Shown piece after piece: positions 1 through 7,750 of a DNA stretch of 36,366 bases. Both the position numbers and the translations under genes were made by a program. The notes below the pieces were generated by a model. It saw nothing but the letters and a program-made list of their open reading frames with translations, was not told the origin of the DNA and did not search any database. This DNA comes from Candidatus Onthomonas avicola (GTDB lineage: Bacteria > Bacillota > Clostridia > Oscillospirales > Oscillospiraceae), in assembly GCA_018710845.1 (NCBI GenBank), contig DVJB01000005.1, positions 1-36,366 on the forward strand. The letters are read 5' to 3'. Position 1 is the first letter of the stretch. Every line of letters begins with the position of its first letter.

Positions 1-92
1 ACCCGTTCCCATTCCGAACACGGCAGTTAAGCTCACCTGCGCCTACGATACTTGGCTGGAGACGGCCCGGGAAAATTGGTAGTGCCAACACA
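1..92 (+). rRNA. rrf: 5S ribosomal RNA, 3' part
   Basis: The window opens inside a 5S rRNA. The conserved block CCCATTCCGAACACGG (loop B/C region) is present, followed by GTTAAGCTC and the 3' domain ending near GGTAGTGCCAACAC. The 5' end lies outside the window. A terminator follows directly, so this is the distal end of an rRNA operon. The exact mature 3' end is uncertain by a few bases. Confidence 0.95.
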
Positions 93-94
93 CT

Positions 95-125
95 AAGACG
101 GTCACTCAGGTGGCCGTCTTTTTTC
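95..125 (+). terminator. Rho-independent terminator of the rRNA operon
   Basis: AAGACGG pairs with CCGTCTT, extended by a T-G wobble and CAC/GTG around a TCAG loop, followed directly by a T6 run. It sits right after the 5S 3' end. Confidence 0.92.
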
Positions 126-178
126 GTGAAAGTGACATGTATTCGGTGACTCCTGCATGAGAAAAGCGTGTAAAAAAG

Positions 179-309
179 TGTCAACCTGTATATAAAATGT
201 CAACTTGATTGTAAATAATTGCTAAAGAAGTCATGAAAAATTGGGATAGAGCGGGCGGAAACGGCAAAATTAGTGCAAAATCACCCGGAGAGACAGTTTG
301 CTGTTGACA
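179..309. repeat. Three copies of the heptamer TGTCAAC upstream of livK
   Basis: TGTCAAC occurs at 179-185 and 198-204 as direct repeats 19 bp apart. Its reverse complement GTTGACA occurs at 303-309, where it contains the livK -35 box. The rest of the 126-303 stretch is AT-rich with no gene that I can support. The copies could be binding sites for a regulator, or chance occurrences of -35-like sequence. Confidence 0.35.
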
Positions 310-331
310 TTTTTGAGAAATGACCTATAAT
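304..331 (+). promoter_or_regulatory. Sigma-A promoter for livKHMGF
   Basis: A perfect -35 TTGACA (304-309) and a perfect -10 TATAAT (326-331) are separated by 16 bp. The inferred leader is about 100 nt and contains a small hairpin, ACCTGG-TTCA-CCGGGT (369-384). A strong AAGGAGG Shine-Dalgarno precedes livK. Near-consensus boxes suggest high expression unless repressed. Confidence 0.85.
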
Positions 332-436
332 GAGCATAAAGTATTGCCGGGCAGATTCCCATGGGGTAACCTGGTTCACCGGGTGGGGCTGAATGGCAGT
401 ATTTTGGAATTTACCTTTTAAAGGAGGAAATCCAGA

Positions 437-1672
437 ATGAAAAAGTTTCTTGCTCTGCTGCTGGCGCTGGCTATGATGCTGGCTCTGGTGGCTTGCGGCG
501 GTACGGGCGATACCGGCACTGACGCGGAGGGAACTGCGGATGACACCGCCACGACGGACACGGAGACGACCGATGATGCGGCTCAGACCGAGGAGACCGG
601 TGACACCGCCGGCGCTACCGGCACCGCCTTCAAGATCGGCGGCATCGGCCCGCTGACCGGCGCGAACGCCACCTACGGCAACGCCGCGATGAACGGCGCT
701 CAGATCGCTGTGGATGAGATCAACGCGCTTGGCGGTGATATTCAGTTTGAGTTCCAGGTAGAGGACGACGTGGGCGAGGCGGAGACTTCCGTCAATGCCT
801 ACCATGCTCTGACCGACTGGGGCATGCAGGCCCTGATCGGCCCGGTCACCACGACTCCCTCCATCGCGGTTGCCGCCGAGGCGTATGCTGACCGCGTGCT
901 GGCCCTCACTCCGTCCGCCTCTTCTACCGACGTGACTGCCGGCCGGGACAATATGTTCCAGATCTGCTTCACCGACCCGAACCAGGGCCTTGCCTCTGCG
1001 GACTACATTGCCGCGAATATGCCGGACAGCACCATCGGCATCCTGTACCGCAATGACGATGCCTACTCTCAGGGCATCCGCGACAGCTTTGTCGCCGAGG
1101 CCGGTGAGAAGGGCCTGACCATCGCCGGCGAGTGGACCTTTACCGAGGACACTCAGACCGACTTCTCGGTCCAGCTGGCCGCCGCGCAGGCCGCGGGTGT
1201 GGATCTGCTGTTCCTGCCCATCTACTATACGCCCGCCTCTGTTGTCCTGAACCAGGCCAACTCCATGGGCTATGCGCCCACCTTCTTCGGCGTGGACGGC
1301 ATGGACGGCATTCTGACGCTGGAGGGCTTTGACACCAGCCTGGCCGAGGGCGTCATGCTGCTGACCCCGTTCTCCGCCACTGACGAGGCCGCCGCCGACT
1401 TCGTGGCCACCTACGAGGCCAACTATGGCGAGACCCCGAACCAGTTCGCCGCTGACGGCTATGACGCGGTGTACGCGCTCTATGCCGCCATTCAGCAGGC
1501 CGGCGTGACGGCTGACATGTCCGCCGCTGACATCTGCGAGGCGCTGATCCCCGCGATGACGGAGATTACGGTCGATGGTCTCACCGGTACGCTGTCCTGG
1601 TCTGCCAACGGCGAGGTCTCCAAGGAGCCGGCCGCCTATGTCATCCAGAACGGTGAATACGTAGCCGCCTGA
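437..1672 (+). CDS. livK: Branched-chain amino-acid ABC transporter substrate-binding lipoprotein
   Basis: This is a 411-residue extracytoplasmic binding protein of the Leu/Ile/Val type (periplasmic-binding type 1 fold). The N-terminus is a lipoprotein signal peptide with lipobox LVAC, Cys20 being the predicted lipidated residue. An acidic Thr/Asp/Glu-rich linker (about 24-62) separates the anchor from the binding domain, which starts at FKIGGIGPLTG and carries the LivK-like GPVTTTPS segment. Five genes livK-H-M-G-F run in one direction and form a complete transporter. The start is fixed by AAGGAGG 9 bp upstream of the ATG. Ligand preference (Leu/Ile/Val or another small amino acid or amide) cannot be read from sequence. 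A long antisense reading frame over this gene is a GC-rich shadow. Confidence 0.95.
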   Translation: MKKFLALLLALAMMLALVACGGTGDTGTDAEGTADDTATTDTETTDDAAQTEETGDTAGATGTAFKIGGIGPLTGANATYGNAAMNGAQIAVDEINALGGDIQFEFQVEDDVGEAETSVNAYHALTDWGMQALIGPVTTTPSIAVAAEAYADRVLALTPSASSTDVTAGRDNMFQICFTDPNQGLASADYIAANMPDSTIGILYRNDDAYSQGIRDSFVAEAGEKGLTIAGEWTFTEDTQTDFSVQLAAAQAAGVDLLFLPIYYTPASVVLNQANSMGYAPTFFGVDGMDGILTLEGFDTSLAEGVMLLTPFSATDEAAADFVATYEANYGETPNQFAADGYDAVYALYAAIQQAGVTADMSAADICEALIPAMTEITVDGLTGTLSWSANGEVSKEPAAYVIQNGEYVAA

Positions 1673-1710
1673 TGCGGACGAAAAACCAACCACAGTAATG
1701 CAATGAGGCA

Positions 1711-1868
1711 GGCTGCTGGAGGGTGCATACTCTCCAGCAGCCCGCGCCTTGTCAGGCCAAAGGCGCGGGCAGTCCATCCCCGCCTGTCCGCCCTTGGCCC
1801 ATTACCCTCAGAGGATAAGGGGCAGTCTCCCCGGGGCCGGTATGGGTGCCCCTTGCCCCCTGAGGGTA
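1711..1868 (+). promoter_or_regulatory. Three consecutive stem-loops in the livK-livH gap
   Basis: Three strong inverted repeats fill the 232-bp gap. First: GGCTGCTGGAG (1711-1721) with CTCCAGCAGCC (1732-1742). Second: CCCGCGCCTT (1741-1750) with AAGGCGCGGG (1760-1769), sharing two bases with the first. Third: a nested stem, outer TACCCTCAG (1803-1811) with CTGAGGGTA (1860-1868) and inner AAGGGGCA (1817-1824) with TGCCCCTT (1847-1854). None has a T run, so simple termination is unlikely. Such structures after a binding-protein gene often protect its mRNA end and lower downstream expression. That role is inferred here. Confidence 0.75.
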
Positions 1869-1904
1869 CAGATTCAGCCTGAGAGAAAGAGAGGTTTGAA
1901 CGGT

Positions 1905-2783
1905 ATGATCCTGTTTTTATCCAACCTGATCAGCGGCATCAGCCTGGGCAGCGTCTACGCGCTGATCGCCCTGGGCTACACCATGGTGTACGGCATTGCC
2001 AAGATGCTCAACTTTGCCCACGGCGACGTCATTATGGTGGGCGGGTATATCTGCTTCTTTGCCACCGGTCAGTTCGGGCTGCCGGTGCCGGTGGGGGTCC
2101 TGCTCTCTGTGATTGTCTGCACGGTGCTCGGCGTCGTGATTGAGGGCCTGGCCTATAGGCCCCTGCGGCAGGCCGGCTCACTGGCCGTGCTGATCACCGC
2201 CATTGGCGTGAGTTACTTCCTTCAGAACGCGGCGCAGCTGCTCTGGACCAGCAACCCGAAGGTGTTCACCTCGGTGGTCACGCTGCCCTCGCTCAGCCTG
2301 TTCGGGCTGACCATCTCGGACGAGACCATTGTCACCATTCTGGCCTGCATCGTCATCATGATTGTGCTCTCCCTGTTCATCAGCCGCACAAAGCTGGGCA
2401 AGGCGATGCGCGCCTGCTCGGAGGACCGGGCGGCCGCCCAGCTGATGGGCATTAACGTGAACCGGACGATCTCCCTCACGTTTGCCATTGGTTCCGGCCT
2501 GGCGGCGATCGCGGGCGTGCTGCTCTGCTCGTCCTACCCGACCCTGATGCCGACCACCGGCTCCATGCCCGGCATCAAGGCCTTCACCGCCGCGGTCTTC
2601 GGCGGCATCGGTTCTATTCCCGGCGCATTCCTCGGCGGCATCCTGCTTGGCATTATCGAGTCGATGGCCAAGGCGTATATCTCCACCAACCTGGCCAACT
2701 CCATCGTCTTTGCCGTGCTGATCGTGGTGCTGCTGGTGAAACCCAGTGGTCTGCTGGGCAAGTATGTGCCCGAGAAAGTGTGA
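1905..2783 (+). CDS. livH: Branched-chain amino-acid ABC transporter permease LivH
   Basis: This 292-residue integral membrane subunit is one half of the transporter channel. LivH-family features are visible: the opening LSNLISGISLGSVYALIALG, the segment ALGYTMVYGIAKMLNFAHGD, many hydrophobic helices, and the late cytoplasmic loop LMGINVNRTI with GLAAIAGVL that contacts the ATPases. The reading frame is open 52 codons further upstream, through the hairpin region. The ATG at 1905 is chosen because it starts the conserved first helix and has AGAGAGG upstream. livM begins 10 bp after the stop. Confidence 0.94.
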   Translation: MILFLSNLISGISLGSVYALIALGYTMVYGIAKMLNFAHGDVIMVGGYICFFATGQFGLPVPVGVLLSVIVCTVLGVVIEGLAYRPLRQAGSLAVLITAIGVSYFLQNAAQLLWTSNPKVFTSVVTLPSLSLFGLTISDETIVTILACIVIMIVLSLFISRTKLGKAMRACSEDRAAAQLMGINVNRTISLTFAIGSGLAAIAGVLLCSSYPTLMPTTGSMPGIKAFTAAVFGGIGSIPGAFLGGILLGIIESMAKAYISTNLANSIVFAVLIVVLLVKPSGLLGKYVPEKV

Positions 2784-2793
2784 GGTGGGCGCG

Positions 2794-3912
2794 ATGAAAC
2801 AGAGACAGAACCAAAATGCGCAGGCCCCCACGCTGCTGCAGCGGCTTGGCGGCATCAAAAAGACGACGCGGACCGACTTTCTCACCTATATCGGTGTGAC
2901 GGTGGTCTTCCTGGTGATGTTTGTCCTGCAGGGGCAGGGTCAGCTCTCCAACTCCCTGTCCGGACAGTTGGTCCCCATCTGCTGCTATATCGTCATGGCG
3001 GTCTCGCTGAACCTGGTGGTCGGCGTCTCCGGCGAGCTGAGCCTGGGCCACGCGGGCTTTATGAGCGTGGGCGCGTTTACCGGCGTGATCGCCGCGCAGA
3101 GCTTGCAGGAGGCCATCCCCGCCGGCGGACCGCGGCTGCTGGTGGCCATCCTGGTGGGGGTGATCTTCGCCGCGCTGGCAGGCGTGATTGTCGGCGTGCC
3201 GGTGCTGCGCCTGCGGGGCGACTACCTGGCCATCGTGACGCTGGCGTTTGGCGAGATCATCAAGGAGCTCATCAACTGCCTGATTGTCGGCTGGGACGAG
3301 AACGGCCTGCACATTATCTTCAACATCAGCGGGACGCAGAGCGTCAACAACCTCGGCCTGAGTGAGAACGGCATCGCCATCATCAAGGGCGCCCAGGGCG
3401 CGACCATCACGCGGATCTCCACCTTCCTGGCGGGCTATCTGCTCATCATGGTCACCCTGATTGTCGTGCTCAACCTGATGCGCAGCCGTTCCGGCCGGGC
3501 GATCATGGCGATCCGCGACAACCGCATCGCCGCTGAGGCGACCGGCCTGAGCGTGATGAAGTATAAGCTGATGGCCTTTGTCGTCTCTGCGGCGCTGGCC
3601 GGCGGCGCGGGCGCGCTCTACGGTCTGAACTTCAGCACCCTGGTCTCCTCTACCTTTGACTTCAACACCTCCATCCTGGTGCTGGTCTTCGTCGTTCTCG
3701 GCGGGATCGGCAACATCTGGGGCTCGATTATCTCCGCCGCCGTCCTCACGCTCCTGCCTGAGCTGCTGCGTGAGTTTGACACCTACCGCATGCTGGTCTA
3801 CGCCATCGTGCTGATTCTGGTCATGCTGGTGACCAACAACGAGTGGCTGCGCCAGCTTCCGGAGCGAGTGCGTGAGCGGATGCAGGAGAAGAAAGGAGGG
3901 GCGCGGCCGTGA
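2794..3912 (+). CDS. livM: Branched-chain amino-acid ABC transporter permease LivM
   Basis: This 372-residue membrane permease is the partner of LivH. After a hydrophilic N-terminal stretch of about 30 residues come multiple helices, the LivM motif LVVGVSGELSLGHAGFM, the segment LRLRGDYLAIVTLAFGEI, and the EAA-like cytoplasmic loop AIRDNRIAAEATGLSVMKYK. The ATG at 2794 is preferred over an upstream in-frame ATG at 2746 because it follows GAGGTG and avoids overlapping livH. The C-terminus overlaps livG by 4 bp (GTGA), typical of translational coupling. Confidence 0.94.
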   Translation: MKQRQNQNAQAPTLLQRLGGIKKTTRTDFLTYIGVTVVFLVMFVLQGQGQLSNSLSGQLVPICCYIVMAVSLNLVVGVSGELSLGHAGFMSVGAFTGVIAAQSLQEAIPAGGPRLLVAILVGVIFAALAGVIVGVPVLRLRGDYLAIVTLAFGEIIKELINCLIVGWDENGLHIIFNISGTQSVNNLGLSENGIAIIKGAQGATITRISTFLAGYLLIMVTLIVVLNLMRSRSGRAIMAIRDNRIAAEATGLSVMKYKLMAFVVSAALAGGAGALYGLNFSTLVSSTFDFNTSILVLVFVVLGGIGNIWGSIISAAVLTLLPELLREFDTYRMLVYAIVLILVMLVTNNEWLRQLPERVRERMQEKKGGARP

Positions 3913-4736
3913 GCAAGATGGTCCCCATCCCCAGCACCGGCCTGGTGCCGGAGCGCGATTTGAACAAGACGCCCGTGCTGGACGCCCGGAATCTGGGCAT
4001 CGACTTTGGCGGACTGACCGCCGTGGACAACTTTAACCTCACCATCGCCCCGACGGAGATCGCCGGCCTGATCGGCCCGAACGGCGCGGGCAAGACCACC
4101 GTCTTTAACCTCCTGACCAAGGTCTATCAGCCGACGCGCGGTACTATTCTGCTGGACGGCCACGACACGGCGGGGATGAACACGATTCAGGTCAACAAGG
4201 CCGGCATCGCCCGCACCTTTCAGAACATCCGCCTATTTGACAAGCTGACGGTGGAGGACAATGTCAAGATCGGCCTGCACAACCACACGAAGTACACCAT
4301 GTGGGAGGGTATCTTCCGCCTGCCCCGCTACTGGAAAGAGGAGAAGGCCGCCCACGACGAGGCGATGGACCTGCTGGACATCTTCGGGATGCAGGACCTC
4401 GCCGGGCACGTCGCCGGCTCCCTCCCCTACGGCGCGCAGCGCCGCCTGGAGATCGTCCGTGCCCTGGCTACCCGGCCGAAGCTGCTGCTGCTCGACGAGC
4501 CGGCGGCCGGCATGAACCCCTCGGAGACGGCGGAGCTGATGGAGAACATCCGCAAGATCCGGGATACCTTTAAGATCGCCATCATGCTCATCGAGCACGA
4601 CATGAGCCTGGTCATGGGGATCTGCGAGGGCATCGCGGTGCTCAACTACGGCAGAATCATCGCCAAGGGCACCCCTGAGGAGATCCAGTCCAACCCGGAG
4701 GTCATCGAGGCCTATCTGGGCAAGCGGAAGGAGTGA
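3909..4736 (+). CDS. livG: Branched-chain amino-acid ABC transporter ATPase LivG
   Basis: A 275-residue cytoplasmic ATPase subunit. Walker A is GPNGAGKTT, the Q-loop region is ARTFQNIRLFDKLTVEDNV, the signature loop is LPYGAQRRLEIVRAL (a LivG variant of LSGGQ), Walker B is LLLLDEPAAGMNP, and the switch His is in IEHDMSLVM. The start is GTG at 3909, chosen over ATG at 3918 because AAAGGAGG ends about 9 bp before the GTG. The gene overlaps livM by 4 bp. Confidence 0.95.
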   Translation: MSKMVPIPSTGLVPERDLNKTPVLDARNLGIDFGGLTAVDNFNLTIAPTEIAGLIGPNGAGKTTVFNLLTKVYQPTRGTILLDGHDTAGMNTIQVNKAGIARTFQNIRLFDKLTVEDNVKIGLHNHTKYTMWEGIFRLPRYWKEEKAAHDEAMDLLDIFGMQDLAGHVAGSLPYGAQRRLEIVRALATRPKLLLLDEPAAGMNPSETAELMENIRKIRDTFKIAIMLIEHDMSLVMGICEGIAVLNYGRIIAKGTPEEIQSNPEVIEAYLGKRKE

Positions 4737-4741
4737 GCAAC

Positions 4742-5446
4742 ATGAGTATGCTGAAGGTGGAAGACCTCCACGTCTATTACGGCAGCATCCATGCCATCAA
4801 GGGGATCTCCTTCGAGGTGAACGAGGGGGAGATCGTCACCCTCATCGGCGCCAACGGCGCCGGAAAATCCACCACGCTCAACACGGTGGCTGGACTGCTC
4901 AAGCCGCGCACGGGCAGCGTGGAGTTTGAGGGCAAGAGCTTGCTCGGCGTCCCGGCGCACAAGATTGTCTCGCGCGGTCTGGCCCTGTGCCCGGAGGGGC
5001 GGCGCATCTTCCTCCAGCTCACCGTGCAGGAGAATTTGGAGATGGGCGCCTACACCCAGACGGGCGGTATCGCGGAGTCTCTGGAGAAGGTCTACACCCA
5101 CTTTCCCCGCCTGAAAGAGCGCTATCGCCAGGTGGCGGGTACCCTCTCCGGCGGTGAGCAGCAGATGCTGGCCATGGGCCGCGCGCTGATGTCCAAGCCC
5201 AAGGTGATGATGCTCGACGAACCTTCCATGGGGCTGGCGCCGCTGCTGGTGGAGCAGATCTTCGAGATCATCCGGAATTTGAACCGGGCGGGCACCACCA
5301 TCCTGCTGGTGGAGCAGAATGCGCAGATGGCCCTCTCCATCGCCAGCCGAGGCTACGTGCTGGAGACCGGCAGAATCGTCACCTCCGCCAGCGCGCAGGA
5401 ACTGCTGCATGACGACGCAGTGCGCAAGGCGTATCTCGGCGGATAA
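4742..5446 (+). CDS. livF: Branched-chain amino-acid ABC transporter ATPase LivF
   Basis: A 234-residue second ATPase of the transporter. It shows Walker A GANGAGKST, the Q-loop segment CPEGRRIFLQLTVQENLEMG characteristic of LivF, signature LSGGEQQMLAMGRAL, Walker B VMMLDEPSMGLAP, and switch region LVEQNAQMAL. ATG at 4742 is preferred over an in-frame GTG at 4733 because the Shine-Dalgarno AAGGAG (4728-4733) would overlap the GTG, whereas it lies 8 bp before the ATG. It is the last gene of the operon and a strong hairpin follows. Confidence 0.95.
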   Translation: MSMLKVEDLHVYYGSIHAIKGISFEVNEGEIVTLIGANGAGKSTTLNTVAGLLKPRTGSVEFEGKSLLGVPAHKIVSRGLALCPEGRRIFLQLTVQENLEMGAYTQTGGIAESLEKVYTHFPRLKERYRQVAGTLSGGEQQMLAMGRALMSKPKVMMLDEPSMGLAPLLVEQIFEIIRNLNRAGTTILLVEQNAQMALSIASRGYVLETGRIVTSASAQELLHDDAVRKAYLGG

Positions 5447-5463
5447 CGATGAAAGACAGAGAA

Positions 5464-5499
5464 ATCCCCCCGGCGGAGCCGCAGCTCCGTCGGGGGGAT
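5464..5499. terminator. Probable bidirectional terminator between livF and the DUF308 gene
   Basis: ATCCCCCCGGCGGAGC pairs with GCTCCGTCGGGGGGAT around a CGCA loop, a 16-bp stem with a single G-T wobble. It lies between the convergent ends of livF and the minus-strand membrane gene. The T-rich tail (ATTATCTTT) is weak on the plus strand. Confidence 0.8.
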
Positions 5500-5517
5500 A
5501 TTATCTTTGCAGGGTGA

Positions 5518-6054
5518 TCACCGGAACAGATCTCCCAGCCGGTGGAGCATAATCAGGTCGCACACGCCGTCCACAATCAGGCAGATGCCCGCCAGCGAGA
5601 GGACGGAGAGCACCGACCCGAAGGGGCGAAAGAGGACCAGCAGGGCCAGCACCAGCGTCAGACCGCCGGAGACCGCCGCCGTCCACCAGTTGGCCGCCCC
5701 GGCGCGGTAGGCGTCATAGACATACTGGAGGTCCATCACGGCGTGCACCAGCATGAGAATACCCACCAGCGTGCCGACCAGCGAGACAACGCCGCCCGGG
5801 CTGCGCACGACCCAGAGGCCGATGAGCAGTTCTGCAATGCCCGAGATGAGCTGCCCGTAGCTGGCGTAGACGGAGCGATTGACAAAGAAAGAGATAATCC
5901 CCGCGATGCCCATGATCAGCAGGATCCAGCCGAGCACTCCCAGCACGAGGGAGAGGACTGTGCTCGGGGCGATCAGGAGCACCAGACCGAACAAGATGGT
6001 CAGAATCGCGCCGAACGCGCTCTGATTGCGAAATTGCCGCAGTATATTTCCCAT
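5518..6054 (-). CDS. DUF308/HdeD-family membrane protein
   Basis: A 178-residue protein, almost entirely hydrophobic, with about six helices (for example LTILFGLVLLIAPSTVLSLV, LGWILLIMGIAGIISFFV, and a later pair around ALLVLFRPFGSVLSVLSL). Paired hairpins each containing a glycine/proline turn are the pattern of the HdeD/DUF308 family. HdeD is linked to acid resistance in enterobacteria. The function in Clostridia is not established. The ATG at 6054 follows AAAGGAAG. It is transcribed alone, with lacI upstream in the same direction but 119 bp away. Confidence 0.85.
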   Translation of the reverse strand: MGNILRQFRNQSAFGAILTILFGLVLLIAPSTVLSLVLGVLGWILLIMGIAGIISFFVNRSVYASYGQLISGIAELLIGLWVVRSPGGVVSLVGTLVGILMLVHAVMDLQYVYDAYRAGAANWWTAAVSGGLTLVLALLVLFRPFGSVLSVLSLAGICLIVDGVCDLIMLHRLGDLFR

Positions 6055-6074
6055 GGAAACGCCACTTCCTTTCT

Positions 6075-6103
6075 CTTGGAGTATATTTCAATTATATTCC
6101 AAG
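6075..6103 (-). promoter_or_regulatory. Inverted repeat overlapping a -10-like box of the DUF308 gene
   Basis: CTTGGAGTATA (6075-6085) and TATATTCCAAG (6093-6103) form an 11-bp inverted repeat with one mismatch and a 7-bp spacer. On the minus strand it covers a TATAAT (6091-6096), but no good -35 is visible. It resembles a repressor operator over a promoter. The regulator is unknown. Confidence 0.45.
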
Positions 6104-6173
6104 GCGAAAAAAGAGGATGAACGAATTGTGACAGGAAAATGAAAAAACCTTTTAGATTGCCGGAAGGAGACGT

Positions 6174-7190
6174 TTACCACGGCGGCGGGGCGACGGAGGC
6201 GCCGGCGCGAAAATCCGTCTCCAGCAGGATGTGGCGGTGCTCTCCGCCGCCGTCGAGCAGGCCGGAGAGCAGCTGGACGCTCTGACGGCCCAGCTCGGCG
6301 GCCGGCTGGACGAGCGTGGTCAGCGGGGGGAGGATGTATTCCGTCAGCTCCAGGCCGTCAATGCCCATCACGGAGCAGTCCCGGGGCACGTGGAGGCCCT
6401 TTTCGTGCAGGGCCCGGATGGCCGCGGTGGCCAGCAGGTCGGAGATGGCAAACAGCGCCGTAAAGGACGCGCCTGAGCCCACCAGCGCCAGGGTGGCGCG
6501 GTAGGCGTCCGCCAGCCCATAGCTGCCGCACAGCCCGATCAGCGACGGGTCAAAGGGCAGTCCAAATGTCTCCAGCGCCCGGCAGTAGCCGTGAAAGCGC
6601 AGCTCCCCGAGGGAGTGGTCGTTCGTACTGGGCAGGAGCAGCGCGATGGAGCGGTGTCCCAGATGGTAGAGGAACTCCACCGCGCGGTAGGCTGCCTCCT
6701 CATCGTCAATGGTCACAGAGGAATAGCGGTCCTGCGGCAGGTCGCCGAACAGGTTCGTGTGCGTGCAGCAGACAAAGGGGACGCTCAGCGGCGCGACCAT
6801 CTCGACCGTATAGTCAAAGCGTCCCCCGAGCAGGATAATGCCGCGCAGGCGCTCCGCCCGCTCGAGCTGTGCGGCATAGGTCAGCTCGTCTTCGCTGTAG
6901 TGAATCTGGCGCATACACATGCTGTACCCGCGGCTGTAGAGCTCCGACTCGATGGCAGAGAGGATCGGGGTGTAGAAAGGGTTTCCGTTGCCGCTGCGGA
7001 TCACACCGATCGTGTTGCCCTGGGGCTGCACCAGCTTGCGCGCGGCGGTGTTGGGGATGAAGTGATGCTCCTCCACCACCGCAAGCACCTGCGCGCGGAT
7101 CGGCGCGCTGACGTCAGGGTGGTTGTTGAGCACCCTGGATACTGTGCTGACAGATACGCCGGCCAATCTCGCGATATCCTTGATTGTCAT
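6174..7190 (-). CDS. LacI-family transcriptional repressor
   Basis: A 338-residue regulator. The N-terminal LacI helix-turn-helix is clear (TIKDIARLAGVSVSTVSRVL, residues 2-21), followed by the hinge-helix region NTAARKLV near 50 and a sugar-binding-protein-like effector domain (GVIRSGNGNPFY to the C-terminus). The ATG at 7190 is selected because it opens the conserved MTIKDIA motif and has AAGGAGG 7 bp upstream. The open frame extends 45 codons further upstream without support. No sugar gene is adjacent, so the ligand and target genes are unknown. A palindrome overlapping its own promoter suggests autoregulation. Confidence 0.93.
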   Translation of the reverse strand: MTIKDIARLAGVSVSTVSRVLNNHPDVSAPIRAQVLAVVEEHHFIPNTAARKLVQPQGNTIGVIRSGNGNPFYTPILSAIESELYSRGYSMCMRQIHYSEDELTYAAQLERAERLRGIILLGGRFDYTVEMVAPLSVPFVCCTHTNLFGDLPQDRYSSVTIDDEEAAYRAVEFLYHLGHRSIALLLPSTNDHSLGELRFHGYCRALETFGLPFDPSLIGLCGSYGLADAYRATLALVGSGASFTALFAISDLLATAAIRALHEKGLHVPRDCSVMGIDGLELTEYILPPLTTLVQPAAELGRQSVQLLSGLLDGGGEHRHILLETDFRAGASVAPPPW

Positions 7191-7266
7191 GCCGTTACCT
7201 CCTTTCTGTGCGGGAGAAACCAAGGAACAGTTGAGAAAGGAAGGTTTTGTGGAAGTTGTTTGGTAT

Positions 7267-7309
7267 ATTTTATCAAAAAACGGCAGAAAAGTCAACCTTT
7301 CAAGGTTGA
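7267..7309 (-). promoter_or_regulatory. lacI-type gene promoter with overlapping palindromic operator
   Basis: On the minus strand TTGACT (plus 7290-7295) and TAAAAT (plus 7267-7272) are separated by exactly 17 bp, about 75 bp upstream of the repressor start. The palindrome TCAACCTT-TC-AAGGTTGA (7292-7309) shares bases with the -35 box, the expected position for an autorepression operator. The same palindrome lies just past spoVAE and could instead act as a short terminator stem. Confidence 0.7.
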
Positions 7310-7333
7310 AATATACAAAACACACGTGCCGGC

Positions 7334-7696
7334 TCAGCTCTTGTCCTCCGGACGAAAGAGCACCGCGGCCAGCCAGCCGAAGAACACGGCGGCGGTAATC
7401 CCTCCGGCCGCCGCCTCTGCCCCGCCGGTGAACGCGCCGAGCAGCCCGCGCTCCTGGACCGCCTGGCGCACGCCCCGGGCGAGGTTGTAGCCAAAGCCGG
7501 TCAGCGGCACGGTTGCCCCCGCGCCGGCAAAGCGGACGAGCGGCTCATAGAGCCCCACCGCGCCGAGCAGGACGCCGGCGACGACAAAGCAGGTGAGAAT
7601 GCGGGCCGGCGTCAGGCCGGTCCGGTCGATGAGCACCTGTCCGACGAGGCAGATCAGCCCGCCGACCAGGAACGCCTTGATACAGTCAAGCAGCAT
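7334..7696 (-). CDS. spoVAE: Stage V sporulation protein AE
   Basis: A 120-residue small membrane protein. The conserved SpoVAE(b) pattern is visible: FLVGGLICLVGQVLID near the start, a middle GVLLGAVGLYEPLVRFAGAGATVPLTGFGY, and a final hydrophobic segment AAAGGITAAVFFGWLAAVL. SpoVA proteins build the channel that moves dipicolinic acid and calcium into the forespore and releases them at germination. The gene follows spoVAD with a 54-bp gap, same direction. spoVAC, which usually precedes spoVAD, is not here. Confidence 0.93.
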   Translation of the reverse strand: MLLDCIKAFLVGGLICLVGQVLIDRTGLTPARILTCFVVAGVLLGAVGLYEPLVRFAGAGATVPLTGFGYNLARGVRQAVQERGLLGAFTGGAEAAAGGITAAVFFGWLAAVLFRPEDKS

Positions 7697-7750
7697 GGGA
7701 AAACCCTCTCTTTCTTTGGAATAGAGATGCCGGCAGGGCGGCAGACGTCC

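Noticed and set aside
281..1777. A 498-codon open frame on the minus strand across livK
   Set aside because: It is antisense to a clear LivK lipoprotein, has a composition typical of a GC-rich shadow frame and no family motif.
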